Below are positions 32,844 through 42,260 of a DNA stretch of 64,000 bases, piece after piece. Every line of letters starts with the position of its first letter. The first letter of the stretch is position 1. The notes under the pieces are model-generated. The model was not told where the DNA came from and searched no databases. It was given only the letters and a program-made list of their open reading frames with translations. The position numbers and the translations under genes are program-made. The stretch covers positions 48,808 through 112,807 of the forward strand of contig NZ_BCYP01000005.1 in NCBI RefSeq assembly GCF_001598255.1. Direction: 5' to 3'. This DNA is from Mitsuaria chitosanitabida ATCC BAA-476 = NBRC 102408. GTDB lineage: Bacteria; Pseudomonadota; Gammaproteobacteria; Burkholderiales; Burkholderiaceae_C.

Positions 32844-34517
32844 ATGGCATTGGTTGAAGTCAAGGTTCCCGACATCGGGGACTTCAAGGACGTCGCGATC
32901 ATCGAGCTGCTGGTCAAGGCCGGCGACACGGTGAAAGTGGAGCAGAGCCTGCTGACCGTCGAGTCCGACAAGGCCTCGATGGAGATCCCGTCCTCCGTGG
33001 CGGGCGTGGTCAAGGAAGTGAAGGTCAAGATCGGCGACACGATCAATCAGGGCGACCTGATCGTCGTGGTCGAGAGCGAAGCCGCCGGCGCCGCCGCGCC
33101 GGCGCCCGCCGCGCCGGCTCCCGCGGCAGCGGCTCCCGCGCCGCAGGCCGCGCCGGCCCCGGCACCCGCCGCCGCTCCGGCCGCCTCGGCCGGTCCGGTC
33201 GACATCGTCGTGCCCGACATCGGCGACTTCGACGAAGTCGCGGTGATCGAAGTGCTGGCCAAGGTCGGCGACACGGTGAAGGTGGAGCAGAGCCTGATCA
33301 CCGTCGAGTCCGACAAGGCCTCGATGGAGATCCCGTCCTCGCACGCCGGCGTGATCAAGGAGCTGCTGGTCAAGCTGGGCGACAAGGTCGCCAAGGGCTC
33401 CAAGATCGCCGTGATCGAAGCCACGGGCGGCGCTGCCGCTCCGGCACCGGCCGCCGCCGCGCCGGCGCCCGCGCAGGCCGCCGCCGCGCCGGCCCCGGCG
33501 ACCGCGAGCGCCCCGGCACCGGCCGAGCGCCAGGTCCCGACCGCCGCGCTGCCCCCGCACGAGCCGACCAAGCCCAGCGGCAAGCTGCCGCATGCCTCGC
33601 CGAGCATCCGCAAGATCGCTCGCGAGCTGGGCGTGCCGCTGGACGAAGTGAAGGGTTCCGGCGCCAAGGGCCGCATCACCGAATCCGACGTCCAGTCCTT
33701 CGTGAAGGCCGTGATGGCCGGCACGGCGCAGACGGTCGCGCAGAAGGCGGCCGCGCCGGCGGGCGCGGGCGGAGGTGCCTTCCCGGGCCTGCTGCCCTGG
33801 CCCAAGGTCGACTTCGAGAAGTTCGGCCCGGTCGAGCGCAAGGAGATGTCGCGGATCAAGAAGATCAGCGGCGCCAACCTGCATCGCAACTGGGTCACGA
33901 TCCCGCACGTCACCAACCACGACGACGCGGACATCACCGAGCTGGAAGCCTTCCGCGTCCAGCTGAACAAGGAGAACGAGAAGTCCGGCATCAAGGTCAC
34001 GATGCTCGCCTTCATGATCAAGGCGACCGTCGCGGCGCTGAAGAAGTTCCCCGAGTTCAATGCCTCGCTGGACGGCGACGGCACGCTGGTGCTGAAGAAC
34101 TACTTCCACATCGGCTTCGCGGCCGACACGCCGAACGGCCTGGTCGTTCCGGTCATCCGCGACTGCGACAAGAAGGGCATCTTCCAGATCAGCCAGGAGA
34201 TGTCGGAGCTGGCCAAGAAGGCCCGCGACGGCAAGCTCGGCCCGGCCGACATGACCGGCGGCTGCTTCTCGATCTCGTCGCTGGGCGGCATCGGCGGCAC
34301 CTACTTCACGCCGATCATCAACGCCCCCGAGGTCGCGATCATGGGCGTGTGCAAGTCCTCGACGCAGCCCGTGTGGGACGGCAAGCAGTTCGTGCCGCGC
34401 CTGATCCTGCCGCTGTCGCTGAGCTGGGATCACCGCGTCATCGACGGCGCCGCGGCCGCACGCTTCAACGTGTACTTCGCGTCCCTGCTGGCGGACTTCC
34501 GCCGCATCGCCCTCTGA
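32844..34517 (+). CDS. aceF: Dihydrolipoamide acetyltransferase (E2) with two lipoyl domains
   Basis: A 557-residue core of the pyruvate dehydrogenase complex that transfers acetyl from lipoate to CoA. Two lipoyl domains (about 1-75 and 115-190) each carry the lipoylated lysine in [12 protein letters not shown]. They are separated by Ala/Pro-rich swinging linkers. The E1/E3-binding domain ([21 protein letters not shown], about 253-273) and the catalytic domain with [13 protein letters not shown] (His/Asp active site) follow. The first 76 bp are identical to the start of lpd. It lies 15 bp before lpd in one operon. Confidence 0.96.
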   Translation: MALVEVKVPDIGDFKDVAIIELLVKAGDTVKVEQSLLTVESDKASMEIPSSVAGVVKEVKVKIGDTINQGDLIVVVESEAAGAAAPAPAAPAPAAAAPAPQAAPAPAPAAAPAASAGPVDIVVPDIGDFDEVAVIEVLAKVGDTVKVEQSLITVESDKASMEIPSSHAGVIKELLVKLGDKVAKGSKIAVIEATGGAAAPAPAAAAPAPAQAAAAPAPATASAPAPAERQVPTAALPPHEPTKPSGKLPHASPSIRKIARELGVPLDEVKGSGAKGRITESDVQSFVKAVMAGTAQTVAQKAAAPAGAGGGAFPGLLPWPKVDFEKFGPVERKEMSRIKKISGANLHRNWVTIPHVTNHDDADITELEAFRVQLNKENEKSGIKVTMLAFMIKATVAALKKFPEFNASLDGDGTLVLKNYFHIGFAADTPNGLVVPVIRDCDKKGIFQISQEMSELAKKARDGKLGPADMTGGCFSISSLGGIGGTYFTPIINAPEVAIMGVCKSSTQPVWDGKQFVPRLILPLSLSWDHRVIDGAAAARFNVYFASLLADFRRIAL

Positions 34518-34532
34518 TCGGAAGGACCGGAC

Positions 34533-36350
34533 ATGGCATTGGTTGAAGTCAAGGTTCCCGACATCGGGGACTTCAAGGACGTCGCGATCATCGAGCTGCT
34601 GGTCAAGGTCGGCGACACGGTGAAGGCGGAGCAGAGCCTGGTGACCGTCGAGTCCGACAAGGCCTCGATGGAGATCCCGTCCTCGGCTGCCGGCGTGGTC
34701 AAGGAGCTCAAGGTCAAGCTGGGCGACAAGCTGAACCAGGGCGACCTGCTGGTCGTGCTGGAGGCCGACGCCGCGGCAGCGCCCGCACCGGCCGCCGCCG
34801 CACCGGCACCGCCCCCCGCGGCGGCACCGTCCGCGACCGCTCCGGCACCCGCGCCCGTGGCGGCGCCGCAGGCCGCGACCTATACGGGTCCCGCCGAAGG
34901 CGAGTACGACGTGATCGTGCTCGGCGGCGGTCCCGGCGGCTACTCGGCGGCGTTCCGCGCGGCCGATCTGGGCCTGAAGGTCGCGATCGTCGAGCGCTAC
35001 GCGACGCTGGGCGGCGTCTGCCTGAACGTGGGCTGCATCCCGTCCAAGGCGCTGCTGCACGTCGCCGCGGTGATGGACGAGGTCAAGCACTTCGCCGATC
35101 TGGGCGTCGAGTTCGGCGAGCCCAAGGTCGAGCTGCCCAAGCTGCTGACCCACAAGAAGAAGGTCATCGGCAAGCTGACCGGCGGTCTGGCCATGATGGC
35201 CAAGATGCGCAAGGTCACGGTCATCCGTGGCTACGGCCAGCTGCTGGACGCCAACCACCTGTCGGTCGAGGAGACCGGCGGCGAGGGCCAGGAGCGCACC
35301 GGCAAGACCCAGACGCTGAAGTTCCGCAAGATCATCCTGGCGGCGGGCTCGCAGGCGGTGCGCCTGCCCTTCATGCCCAACGACCCGCGCGTGATCGACT
35401 CGACCGGCGCGCTGGAGCTGACCAGCAAGCCCAAGCGCATGCTGATCGTGGGCGGCGGCATCATCGGCCTGGAGATGGGCACGGTGTACTCGACGCTGGG
35501 CGCGCGCCTGGACGTCGTGGAAATGCTGCCCACGCTCATGACCGGCGCGGACCGCGACCTGGTCAAGGTCTGGCAGAAGATGAACGCGCCGCGCTTCGAC
35601 AACATCATGTTGAACACGAAGACGGTGGCGGCCGAAGCCACGCCCGAAGGCATCAAGGTGACCTTCGAGGGCGAGGGGGCCCCGAAGGAGCCGCAGGTCT
35701 ACGACCTGGTGCTGCAGGCGGTGGGCCGCACGCCCAACGGCAAGAAGATCGGCGCGGACAAGGCCGGCGTGATCGTCAGTGATCGCGGCTTCATCCCGGT
35801 CGACGTGCAGATGCGCACCAACGTGTCCAACGTCTTCGCCATCGGCGACATCGTCGGCCAGCCGATGCTGGCGCACAAGGCGGTGCACGAGGGCCACGTG
35901 GCGGCGGAAGTCATCGCGGGCGAGCTGCTCGGCGACGACGCGCTGGCCAAGTCGCGCTTCGATGCGCGCGTGATCCCCAGCGTCGCCTACACCGATCCGG
36001 AAGTGGCCTGGGTGGGCGTGACCGAGGACGAGGCCAAGGCCCGCGGCATCAAGGTCAAGAAGGGGCTGCTGCCCTGGTCCGCCTCGGGCCGCGCGATCGC
36101 CAACGGCCGCGACGAGGGCTTCACCAAGCTGCTGTTCGACGAGGAGACCCACCGCATCATCGGCGGCGGCATCGTCGGCACGCATGCGGGCGACATGATC
36201 GGCGAGATCGCGCTGGCCATCGAGATGGGCGCGGACGCGGTGGACATCGGCAAGACCATCCACCCGCATCCGACCCTGGGCGAGTCCATCGGCCTGGCCG
36301 CGGAAGTGGCGCACGGTTCCTGCACCGACGTGCCGCCGGCGCGCAAGTAA
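34533..36350 (+). CDS. lpdA: Dihydrolipoamide dehydrogenase (E3) with N-terminal lipoyl domain
   Basis: A 605-residue E3 that reoxidises dihydrolipoamide using FAD and NAD+. It carries an extra lipoyl domain (about 1-75, [12 protein letters not shown]) and an Ala/Pro linker, followed by the flavoprotein (VIVLGGGPGGYSAAFRAADL at about 128, redox disulfide GGVCLNVGCIPSK, MLIVGGGIIGLEMG for NAD, and the C-terminal HPHPTLGES with the catalytic His). E3 proteins with a lipoyl arm are known from Neisseria and Ralstonia pdh clusters and mark this as a pyruvate-specific E3. Only 4 bp separate it from the next gene. Confidence 0.95.
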   Translation: MALVEVKVPDIGDFKDVAIIELLVKVGDTVKAEQSLVTVESDKASMEIPSSAAGVVKELKVKLGDKLNQGDLLVVLEADAAAAPAPAAAAPAPPPAAAPSATAPAPAPVAAPQAATYTGPAEGEYDVIVLGGGPGGYSAAFRAADLGLKVAIVERYATLGGVCLNVGCIPSKALLHVAAVMDEVKHFADLGVEFGEPKVELPKLLTHKKKVIGKLTGGLAMMAKMRKVTVIRGYGQLLDANHLSVEETGGEGQERTGKTQTLKFRKIILAAGSQAVRLPFMPNDPRVIDSTGALELTSKPKRMLIVGGGIIGLEMGTVYSTLGARLDVVEMLPTLMTGADRDLVKVWQKMNAPRFDNIMLNTKTVAAEATPEGIKVTFEGEGAPKEPQVYDLVLQAVGRTPNGKKIGADKAGVIVSDRGFIPVDVQMRTNVSNVFAIGDIVGQPMLAHKAVHEGHVAAEVIAGELLGDDALAKSRFDARVIPSVAYTDPEVAWVGVTEDEAKARGIKVKKGLLPWSASGRAIANGRDEGFTKLLFDEETHRIIGGGIVGTHAGDMIGEIALAIEMGADAVDIGKTIHPHPTLGESIGLAAEVAHGSCTDVPPARK

Positions 36351-36354
36351 GCCG

Positions 36355-37236
36355 ATGCGGGTGCTGGACGCCGCCGCGACGGCGCGCGCGCTGCCCTGGG
36401 CGCTGCTGATGGAGGAGGTGGCGCTGGTCTGTCGCGAGAACCGCGACGGCCGGCTCACCTGCCCGCCGCGGCACAGCCTGGCGCTGCAGCAGGACGGCGT
36501 TCTGCTGGTCATGCCCTGCCTGAGCGAGCGCCTGGCCATCACCAAGCTGGTCAGCGTCCACCCGCTCAACGCGGCGCTGGGCCTGCCGACGATCTCGGGC
36601 GAGGTCGTCGTGATGGACAGCCGCACCGGCCAGCGCCTGGCGGTGCTGGACGGCCCTGCGCTGACGGCGCGCCGCACCGCCGCGGTCAGCATGCTCGCGC
36701 TCCAGTACCTGGCCCGCCAGGCGCCGCGGCGCGTGCTGGTGGTCGGCGGCGGTGTGCAGGCGCGCGCCCATGTCGAGGCCATCCAGGCCCTGCATCCGCA
36801 GGCGACGATCCACGTGCAGGGACACCAATCGGTGCCGGCCTTCGTCGAGGAACTCGGCGTCGAGCCGCTGCCGCCCGAGTCCCAGACCCGTCATGCCTGG
36901 GACCTGGTCGTCTGCGCGACGACCAGCCGCGTCCCCGTGCTGCGGCCGGGCGTGGGCGAGGGCGCGGTGGTGATCGGCGTCGGTGCCTTCCGCGACGACA
37001 TGGTCGAGCTGCCGCAGGAACTGCTGCGCGACGCGCAGGTCTGGGTCGACGATCCCGTCGGCGCGCAGGCGGAGGCCGGTGATCTGCTGGCCGCGGGCCG
37101 CTTCGAGCCTCAGGCCTCGCTCGAGGACCTGGTGATGGGCGACCGGCCCGTCGACGACGGCCGCACGCGCGTGTTCAAGAGCGTGGGCAACGCCCGCTGG
37201 GACCTGGCCGCCGCACGGGTCGCCGTGCGCGGCTGA
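36355..37236 (+). CDS. Ornithine cyclodeaminase / mu-crystallin family protein
   Basis: A 293-residue NAD(P)-binding protein. Features: ITKLVSVHPLNAALGLPTISG (substrate region with the conserved Lys and small-residue loop), DGPALTARRTAAVS, and Rossmann motif VLVVGGGVQARAHVEA at about 125. The family includes ornithine cyclodeaminase, alanine dehydrogenase and delta-1-pyrroline-2-carboxylate reductase. The short form and the ALTARRTAA motif favour the last of these, but this is not certain. It begins 4 bp after lpd and is probably the last gene of the pdh operon, an unusual neighbour for that complex. Confidence 0.85.
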   Translation: MRVLDAAATARALPWALLMEEVALVCRENRDGRLTCPPRHSLALQQDGVLLVMPCLSERLAITKLVSVHPLNAALGLPTISGEVVVMDSRTGQRLAVLDGPALTARRTAAVSMLALQYLARQAPRRVLVVGGGVQARAHVEAIQALHPQATIHVQGHQSVPAFVEELGVEPLPPESQTRHAWDLVVCATTSRVPVLRPGVGEGAVVIGVGAFRDDMVELPQELLRDAQVWVDDPVGAQAEAGDLLAAGRFEPQASLEDLVMGDRPVDDGRTRVFKSVGNARWDLAAARVAVRG

Positions 37237-37357
37237 TTCCGATTCGACCGCTTCGCCACCGCCATGACCGAGGCCCCTTCGCGGGTGCCTTGTCGCATGG
37301 GGGAGCCGGCGTCGGGAACCGGGGTTGGAACCGTCGTCGAACGGCGATGGCGCGCGG

Positions 37358-38224
37358 TCAGGCCTCGTCGAGCAGCGGGCGCAGCGCGTCGTCCCAGTGC
37401 TCGAGCTCGTCCATGGACAGGTGCAGCCAGCCCAGCGCGGCCTCGCGGTTGGACGCCCAGTCGGCGTCCTCGTCCAGGCCTTCGTGCTGGCGCATCAGAT
37501 GCTCGGCGATCAGGCCGGCGGCGATCAGCGTGCGGACCTCGGGCTCGACGCTCTCGTCGCGCAGCGCGTCGAAGTCGTGATGCAGGCGGATCGCCGTCAT
37601 CAGCTCCGGGCCCAGGTGCCAGACCTTCACCACCAGCGCGCCGACGACCGCATGGTCGGTGCGGTGATTGACGTTCTCGGTCTTGATGTAGGGGCGGTCG
37701 ATGCGGGCGGCGGCCTCGACCATGGTCGCGCCGTAGCCGCGCACGCTTTGCAGCAGCACCGGCATGCCGACGTGGCAGAACAGGCCGTAGCTTTGGGCCA
37801 GGTCCACGCGCATGCCCGGCAGTTGGCCGGCGATGAAGCCCATGGCGACGGCGCGCTTGGTCGAGCGCTGCCAGAAGCGCAGCAGGTGCGGACTGTTGAC
37901 CGGAATCGCGTGGCGGATCAGGAAGGCCTGCATCAGCGCGACGGTCTCGTCCAGGCCCAGGCGGTACATGGCCTGGCCGACGGTGGTGCAAGGCACGTTG
38001 CCTGCCACCAGGTGCAAGGGGCTGTTGGCCACGCGCAGCAGCGTCGCCGACATGGCGACGTCGGCCGCGGCGATGCGGGCGACTTCGTTCAGGTCGGGCT
38101 GGGCGCCGGACATCGCCGCGCGCAGGCGCTGCAGCAGCTCGGGGCAGGGCGGAATCTGGATCTGGCGCAGCGGGCCGTTGGCGCGGGCGCGGTCCAGTTC
38201 CTGGTGGACGGCTTCGGTCTTCAT
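37358..38224 (-). CDS. HDOD domain protein
   Basis: A 288-residue cytoplasmic protein whose HDOD domain covers about residues 20-225. Motifs are IPPCPELLQRLRAAM, VARIAAADVAMSATLLRVANSPL, and later HAVVGALVVKVWHLGPELMTAIRLHHD. HDOD proteins lack the metal-binding HD residues and act as scaffolds in signalling, often linked to c-di-GMP circuits and motility. It sits next to lapG-lapD, divergently oriented, which fits that theme. No output domain follows; the C-terminal 60 residues are acidic and helical. Confidence 0.9.
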   Translation of the reverse strand: MKTEAVHQELDRARANGPLRQIQIPPCPELLQRLRAAMSGAQPDLNEVARIAAADVAMSATLLRVANSPLHLVAGNVPCTTVGQAMYRLGLDETVALMQAFLIRHAIPVNSPHLLRFWQRSTKRAVAMGFIAGQLPGMRVDLAQSYGLFCHVGMPVLLQSVRGYGATMVEAAARIDRPYIKTENVNHRTDHAVVGALVVKVWHLGPELMTAIRLHHDFDALRDESVEPEVRTLIAAGLIAEHLMRQHEGLDEDADWASNREAALGWLHLSMDELEHWDDALRPLLDEA

Positions 38225-38351
38225 CTGAGCGCCGGATTATCCGGTGACCCTCCGGACCGGCGCGTGACGGGGGTGCGGCAAATTGCCGCTTGTCGGCGCC
38301 CGCGACGCGCCTCGCCCGTGGGTGGGTTCGGAGACAGATACATTGCTGCGC

Positions 38352-39026
38352 ATGTCACGCTTCGTCACCCGCGCGCTGAACCAGGTCCGGCCGGCCCTGG
38401 CCGTGCTGGCCTGCGTGGCGGGGCTGTGGAGCGCCGTCGCCTGGGCCTGGGACAAGGACAAGCTGACCGAGACCGCCTCGCGCTACCCGGTCAAGACCCA
38501 GGCCGCCGTCAAGGCCATGATCCAGATGGCCGAGCGCGCCGCCACGCTGCCCGACGAGCGCGACCGGCTGGCGGTGGTCAACGACTTCTTCAACAAGCGG
38601 GTCGCCTTCAAGGACGACATGGAGGTCTGGGGTCAGATCGACTACTGGGCCACGCCGCTGGAGATGCTGGACAAGGGCGCCGGCGACTGCGAGGACTACG
38701 CCATCGGCAAGTACATGAGCCTGCAGGCCGCGGGCGTGCCGCAGGCCAAGCTGCGCATGGTGTACGTGCGGGCGCAGTTCCAGGGGCGGCCCCAGGCGCA
38801 CATGGTGCTGGCCTACTATGCGCAGCCGGAATCGGAGCCGCTGATTCTGGACAATATCAACCCCGAGGTCCGGCCCGCGTCGCAGCGGCCGGATCTGACG
38901 CCGGTGTTCAGCTTCAACGGCGAGGGCCTGTGGACGGGCGTGGGTGCCACGTCGGCGGGCAATCCGCTGGTGCGGCTGTCGATGTGGCGCGACCTGCTGG
39001 CCAAGGCGAAGGCGGAAGGTTTCTGA
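38352..39026 (+). CDS. lapG: Periplasmic cysteine protease LapG (transglutaminase-like)
   Basis: A 224-residue exported protease of the bacterial transglutaminase-like cysteine peptidase family. The signal peptide (about 10-33) ends AWAWD. The catalytic triad is visible: Cys113 in GAGDCEDYA, His150 in QAHMVLAYY and Asp167 in LILDNINP. LapG cuts the N-terminus of large LapA-type adhesins and releases them from the cell surface when c-di-GMP is low. The gene stops 22 bp before lapD, its regulator. No LapA-type adhesin or its exporter is in the window. The ATG at 38352 gives the best signal peptide; TTG at 38343 is an alternative. Confidence 0.92.
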   Translation: MSRFVTRALNQVRPALAVLACVAGLWSAVAWAWDKDKLTETASRYPVKTQAAVKAMIQMAERAATLPDERDRLAVVNDFFNKRVAFKDDMEVWGQIDYWATPLEMLDKGAGDCEDYAIGKYMSLQAAGVPQAKLRMVYVRAQFQGRPQAHMVLAYYAQPESEPLILDNINPEVRPASQRPDLTPVFSFNGEGLWTGVGATSAGNPLVRLSMWRDLLAKAKAEGF

Positions 39027-39048
39027 TGGGCGACGGAGAATTCGGAAC

Positions 39049-40977
39049 ATGTCCCTGATTCGACAAATCTGGTGCCTGGTGCTGGGCGCCGTGCTGGCCT
39101 CGGCGCTGGGCGGCGTGGCGGTGAGCACCTGGTCGCTGCGCGACCTGCTGCAGACGCAGGCCCAGCTCAAGAACGCCGACAACGCGAGCGCGCTGGCGCT
39201 GGCGCTGTCGCAGCAGAAGGGCGACGCGGAGCTGATGTCGCTGCTGATCTCGGCGCAATTCGACAGCGGCGCCTACGAGAGCGTGCGCTGGCGCGACGCG
39301 ACCGGCAAGCTGGTCTTCGAGCGCCACCTGGAGACGCCCCAGATCACGCACGCGCCGGGCTGGTTCGTGGCGCTGCTGCCGCTGAACGTGCCGCCGGGCG
39401 CGGCCAAGCTGTCGGACGGCTGGAAGGCCGTCGGCGAGATCGAGCTGCGCGGTCAGACCGGCTACGTGCACGAGGCGCTGTGGCGTTCGACGCTGAGCAC
39501 CGCCTCCTGGCTGCTGGCGGTGGGCGTGATCACCGGCATCGCCGCCGCGGCGGTGCTGTCGCGGCTGCGCCGGCCGCTGGACACCGCCGTCAAGCAGGCC
39601 GAGGGCGTGGCGCAAGGCCGTTTCGAGACCGTGCTGGAGCCGCGCGTCCCCGAGATGCGCAAGCTCACCGGCGCGATGAACACCATGGTGCTGCGCACGC
39701 GGCAGATGTTCGAGGCCCAGGCCGAGCAGCTGCGCACCTTGCATCACCAGCTGCTGTGCGACGAGCTGACCGGGTTGTCGCATCGTCGGCAGTTCGTGGC
39801 GGAGCTGAGCTCCGCGCTGGAGCGCGACGACGGTCCGCTGCGGGCGGGGCTGGTGCTGGTCCGCCTCAAGGATCTGCAGGGCTTGAATCAACGGCTGGGT
39901 CACGGCGCCACCGACCAGGCGCTGGTGGCGATCGCCCAGGCGCTGCGCGTCTACCCGGAGCAGGTCCGCGGTTGCCTGGCCGGCCGCCTGAACGGATCGG
40001 ACTTCGCGCTGTGGCTGCCGGCGCCCAACGTGGTCGGCGACACGGCGCAGGCGCTGGCCGAGGCCTTGCGCGCCGGCCTGCAGAACCTGGGCCCGGGCGT
40101 GGGCGTCGCGATGGGCGCGGTCGAGCTGATGCGCGACCAGCCGATGAGCGCCTGGTTCGCCGCCGCCGACGCGGCGCTGGCCAAGGCGGAGCAGGGCGAG
40201 GGCGTGGTCCTGGAGCTGCGCGAGGCGCCGCCGTCCGAGGAAGTCGCCCAGGGCGAGCGCGCCTGGAAGGCGCTGATCTCCGATGCGCTGCAGCAGCAGC
40301 GCAGCCGCTTGCTGGAGTTCCCGCTGATCGGACGCGACCGGCAGGTGCTGCACCTGGAATGCCCGCTGCAGCTCAAGCTCAATCCCGTCGGCGAGTTCGA
40401 GCCCGCCGCGCGCTGGCTGCCGCTGGCGTTGCGCCATCGCCTGAGCGCCGAGGCCGATCTGCAGGCGATCGCGCTGGCGCTGCAGGCGACGCAGCACGAC
40501 CAACGCGCGCGCTGCGTCAACGTGGCGCCGGCCTCGCTGAACGACGGCAGCTTCATCGCCCGGGCGCGCGAGCTGGTGCAGGCCGCGCCTGCGGCGGTGC
40601 GCCGCCTGATCGGTCTGGAGCTGGCCGAGCCGGCGGCCGCGCAGCACTTCGAGGCGCTGCAGGAACTGGGCCGCCAACTGCGGCCGCTGGGCGTCCAGCT
40701 GGGGCTGGAACACGCGGGCGCGGGACTGGCTCAGATTGATCGTCTTTTCCAGGCCGGTCTGGACTACGTGAAGCTCGACAGCGCGGTCGTGTCGGGCGTG
40801 TCGGCCGATGTGAGCCGCGCGGCATTCGTGCGCAGTCTGGTGGTGATGCTGCGGAGTCTGGCGCTGAAGGTCTATGCCGAGGGCGTGACCGATGCGCTGG
40901 ACGCGCAGGCGCTGTGGGATTGCGAGCTCGACGGGATCACCGGCCCCTGGGCGTCGGCGCAGGGGATCAAGCCTTGA
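39049..40977 (+). CDS. lapD: c-di-GMP receptor LapD (degenerate GGDEF-EAL)
   Basis: A 642-residue inner-membrane receptor. TM1 is at about 5-25, followed by a periplasmic LapD/MoxY N-terminal domain (about 26-150, ASALALALSQQKGDAELMS and GYVHEALWRSTLSTASW), TM2 (about 153-175), a HAMP/S-helix, a GGDEF-like domain and an EAL-like domain. Both enzymatic sites are degenerate: NGSDF replaces GGDEF, and catalytic EAL residues are missing (LECPLQLKLN, NVAPASL). This is the hallmark of LapD, which binds c-di-GMP and then sequesters LapG in the periplasm so that adhesin stays on the surface. Order and spacing with lapG confirm the pair. Confidence 0.93.
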   Translation: MSLIRQIWCLVLGAVLASALGGVAVSTWSLRDLLQTQAQLKNADNASALALALSQQKGDAELMSLLISAQFDSGAYESVRWRDATGKLVFERHLETPQITHAPGWFVALLPLNVPPGAAKLSDGWKAVGEIELRGQTGYVHEALWRSTLSTASWLLAVGVITGIAAAAVLSRLRRPLDTAVKQAEGVAQGRFETVLEPRVPEMRKLTGAMNTMVLRTRQMFEAQAEQLRTLHHQLLCDELTGLSHRRQFVAELSSALERDDGPLRAGLVLVRLKDLQGLNQRLGHGATDQALVAIAQALRVYPEQVRGCLAGRLNGSDFALWLPAPNVVGDTAQALAEALRAGLQNLGPGVGVAMGAVELMRDQPMSAWFAAADAALAKAEQGEGVVLELREAPPSEEVAQGERAWKALISDALQQQRSRLLEFPLIGRDRQVLHLECPLQLKLNPVGEFEPAARWLPLALRHRLSAEADLQAIALALQATQHDQRARCVNVAPASLNDGSFIARARELVQAAPAAVRRLIGLELAEPAAAQHFEALQELGRQLRPLGVQLGLEHAGAGLAQIDRLFQAGLDYVKLDSAVVSGVSADVSRAAFVRSLVVMLRSLALKVYAEGVTDALDAQALWDCELDGITGPWASAQGIKP

Positions 40978-41031
40978 GGGGGTGAGCGTGGTCCGGCCCG
41001 CCCCGGGGGGCGCTGATCGCGACGCCGAGGT

Positions 41032-41580
41032 TCAGCCGATATCCGCCGTATGCAGCGGATATCCCTCGCCCCGGTGGCGGTCCTCGAAGAAGCGCAGCAG
41101 CGTGTCGCGGACCGTGTGGAAGGCGATCTCGTCCCAGGGGATCTCGTGCTCGTGGAAGAGCCGGGCCTCCAGCGTCTCCGGACCCGGATCGAAGCGCGGG
41201 CTCAGCAGCCTGGCGCGGTAGAACAGGTGGACCTGGCCCACGCGCACCACGTTCATCACGCAGTACAGGTTCTGCAGCTCGATCTCGGCGCCGGCTTCCT
41301 CCTGCGTCTCGCGGGCCGCGCCCTCGGCGAGGGTCTCGCCCAGCTCCATGAAGCCGGCCGGCAAGGTCCACTTGCCCAGCCGCGGCTCGATCGCGCGTTT
41401 GCACAGCAGCACCTGTTCGCCGTACACGGGGAGCGTGCCGACGACGTTCAGCGGGTTCTCGTAATGGATCGCGCCGCAGACCGTGCAGGTCGCGCGCTCC
41501 CGGTTGTCATCGGCCGGGACGCGGTACTCGGTCGGGCCGCCGCACGTGGGGCAGTACTGATATCGCCGCGCTTGAAACAT
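41032..41580 (-). CDS. Nudix hydrolase with N-terminal zinc ribbon
   Basis: A 182-residue hydrolase. A zinc ribbon (YCPTCGG ... CTVCGAIHYENP) covers about 1-40. The Nudix box is GFMELGETLAEGAARETQEEAG, matching G-x5-E-x7-R-E-U-x-E-E-x-G. The layout resembles small zinc-ribbon Nudix proteins that cut nucleoside diphosphate derivatives such as ADP-ribose or NADH; the substrate is not predictable. The start MFQARRYQYCP is chosen because the longer frame (to 41613) adds an unrelated stretch reaching almost to the divergent maiA start. Confidence 0.88.
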   Translation of the reverse strand: MFQARRYQYCPTCGGPTEYRVPADDNRERATCTVCGAIHYENPLNVVGTLPVYGEQVLLCKRAIEPRLGKWTLPAGFMELGETLAEGAARETQEEAGAEIELQNLYCVMNVVRVGQVHLFYRARLLSPRFDPGPETLEARLFHEHEIPWDEIAFHTVRDTLLRFFEDRHRGEGYPLHTADIG

Positions 41581-41621
41581 GGGGCGCAGTGTAGCGGCCT
41601 CGCGTGGCATCATCGCCCGCC

Positions 41622-42260
41622 ATGGAGCTCTACAACTACTTCCGCTCGTCCGCCTCCTACCGCGTGCGCATCGCGATGGCGATCAAGGGCCTGGACTACG
41701 ACTACCACTCGGTCCACCTCGCGAAGAACGAACAGTTCAACGAGTCCTACGCCGCCGTGTCCGCCTCTCGCCTGGTGCCCCTGCTCAAGGACGGCGACGC
41801 GATCGTCACGCAGTCGATGGCCATCATCGAGTACCTCGACGAGCTCCACCCCGAGCCCAGCCTCCTGCCCGGCGACGCGCTCTCCCGCGCCTACATCCGC
41901 GCGCTGGCCCAGGACATGGCCTGCGAGATCCATCCGCTGAACAACCTGCGGGTGCTGCGCTACCTGGTGAAGGACCTGGGCCTGTCCGAGGACGACAAGA
42001 CCCGCTGGTACCAGCACTGGGTCGAGAGCGGGCTCTCGGTGGTCGAGCACCGCCTGACCGCGGAGCGGCGCGCCGGCCGCTTCTGCTTCGGCGACTCGCC
42101 GACCCTGGCCGATTGCGTGCTCGTGCCGCAGGTGTTCAACGCGCAGCGTTTCAACTGCCGCCTCGACCACGTGCCCACGGTCATGAGGATCCACGCGCAT
42201 TGCATGACGCTGGACGCCTTCAGCAAGACCCAGCCCAGCGCCTGCCCCGATGCCGAGTGA
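41622..42260 (+). CDS. maiA: Maleylacetoacetate isomerase (zeta-class glutathione transferase)
   Basis: A 212-residue GST-fold enzyme that isomerises maleylacetoacetate (tyrosine/homogentisate pathway), or maleylpyruvate in some strains, using glutathione. The N-terminal thioredoxin-like domain has YFRSSASYRVRIAMAIKGL (the usual SSCS motif with Cys replaced by Ala), SRLVPLLKDGD and TQSMAIIEYLDE. The helical C-domain contains SPTLADCVLVPQVFNAQRF. No other homogentisate-pathway gene is near. Its end overlaps the next gene by 11 bp. Confidence 0.9.
   Translation: MELYNYFRSSASYRVRIAMAIKGLDYDYHSVHLAKNEQFNESYAAVSASRLVPLLKDGDAIVTQSMAIIEYLDELHPEPSLLPGDALSRAYIRALAQDMACEIHPLNNLRVLRYLVKDLGLSEDDKTRWYQHWVESGLSVVEHRLTAERRAGRFCFGDSPTLADCVLVPQVFNAQRFNCRLDHVPTVMRIHAHCMTLDAFSKTQPSACPDAE

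Noticed and set aside
32838..36782. 1314-residue open frame on the minus strand
   Set aside because: It lies opposite aceF, lpd and the following gene, whose products are unmistakable. The translation is His/Arg/Asp-rich without motifs, a frame kept open by high GC.
38944..39048. Upstream extension of lapD into lapG
   Set aside because: It would overlap LapG codons and precede the membrane helix; ATG 39049 starts directly before TM1.
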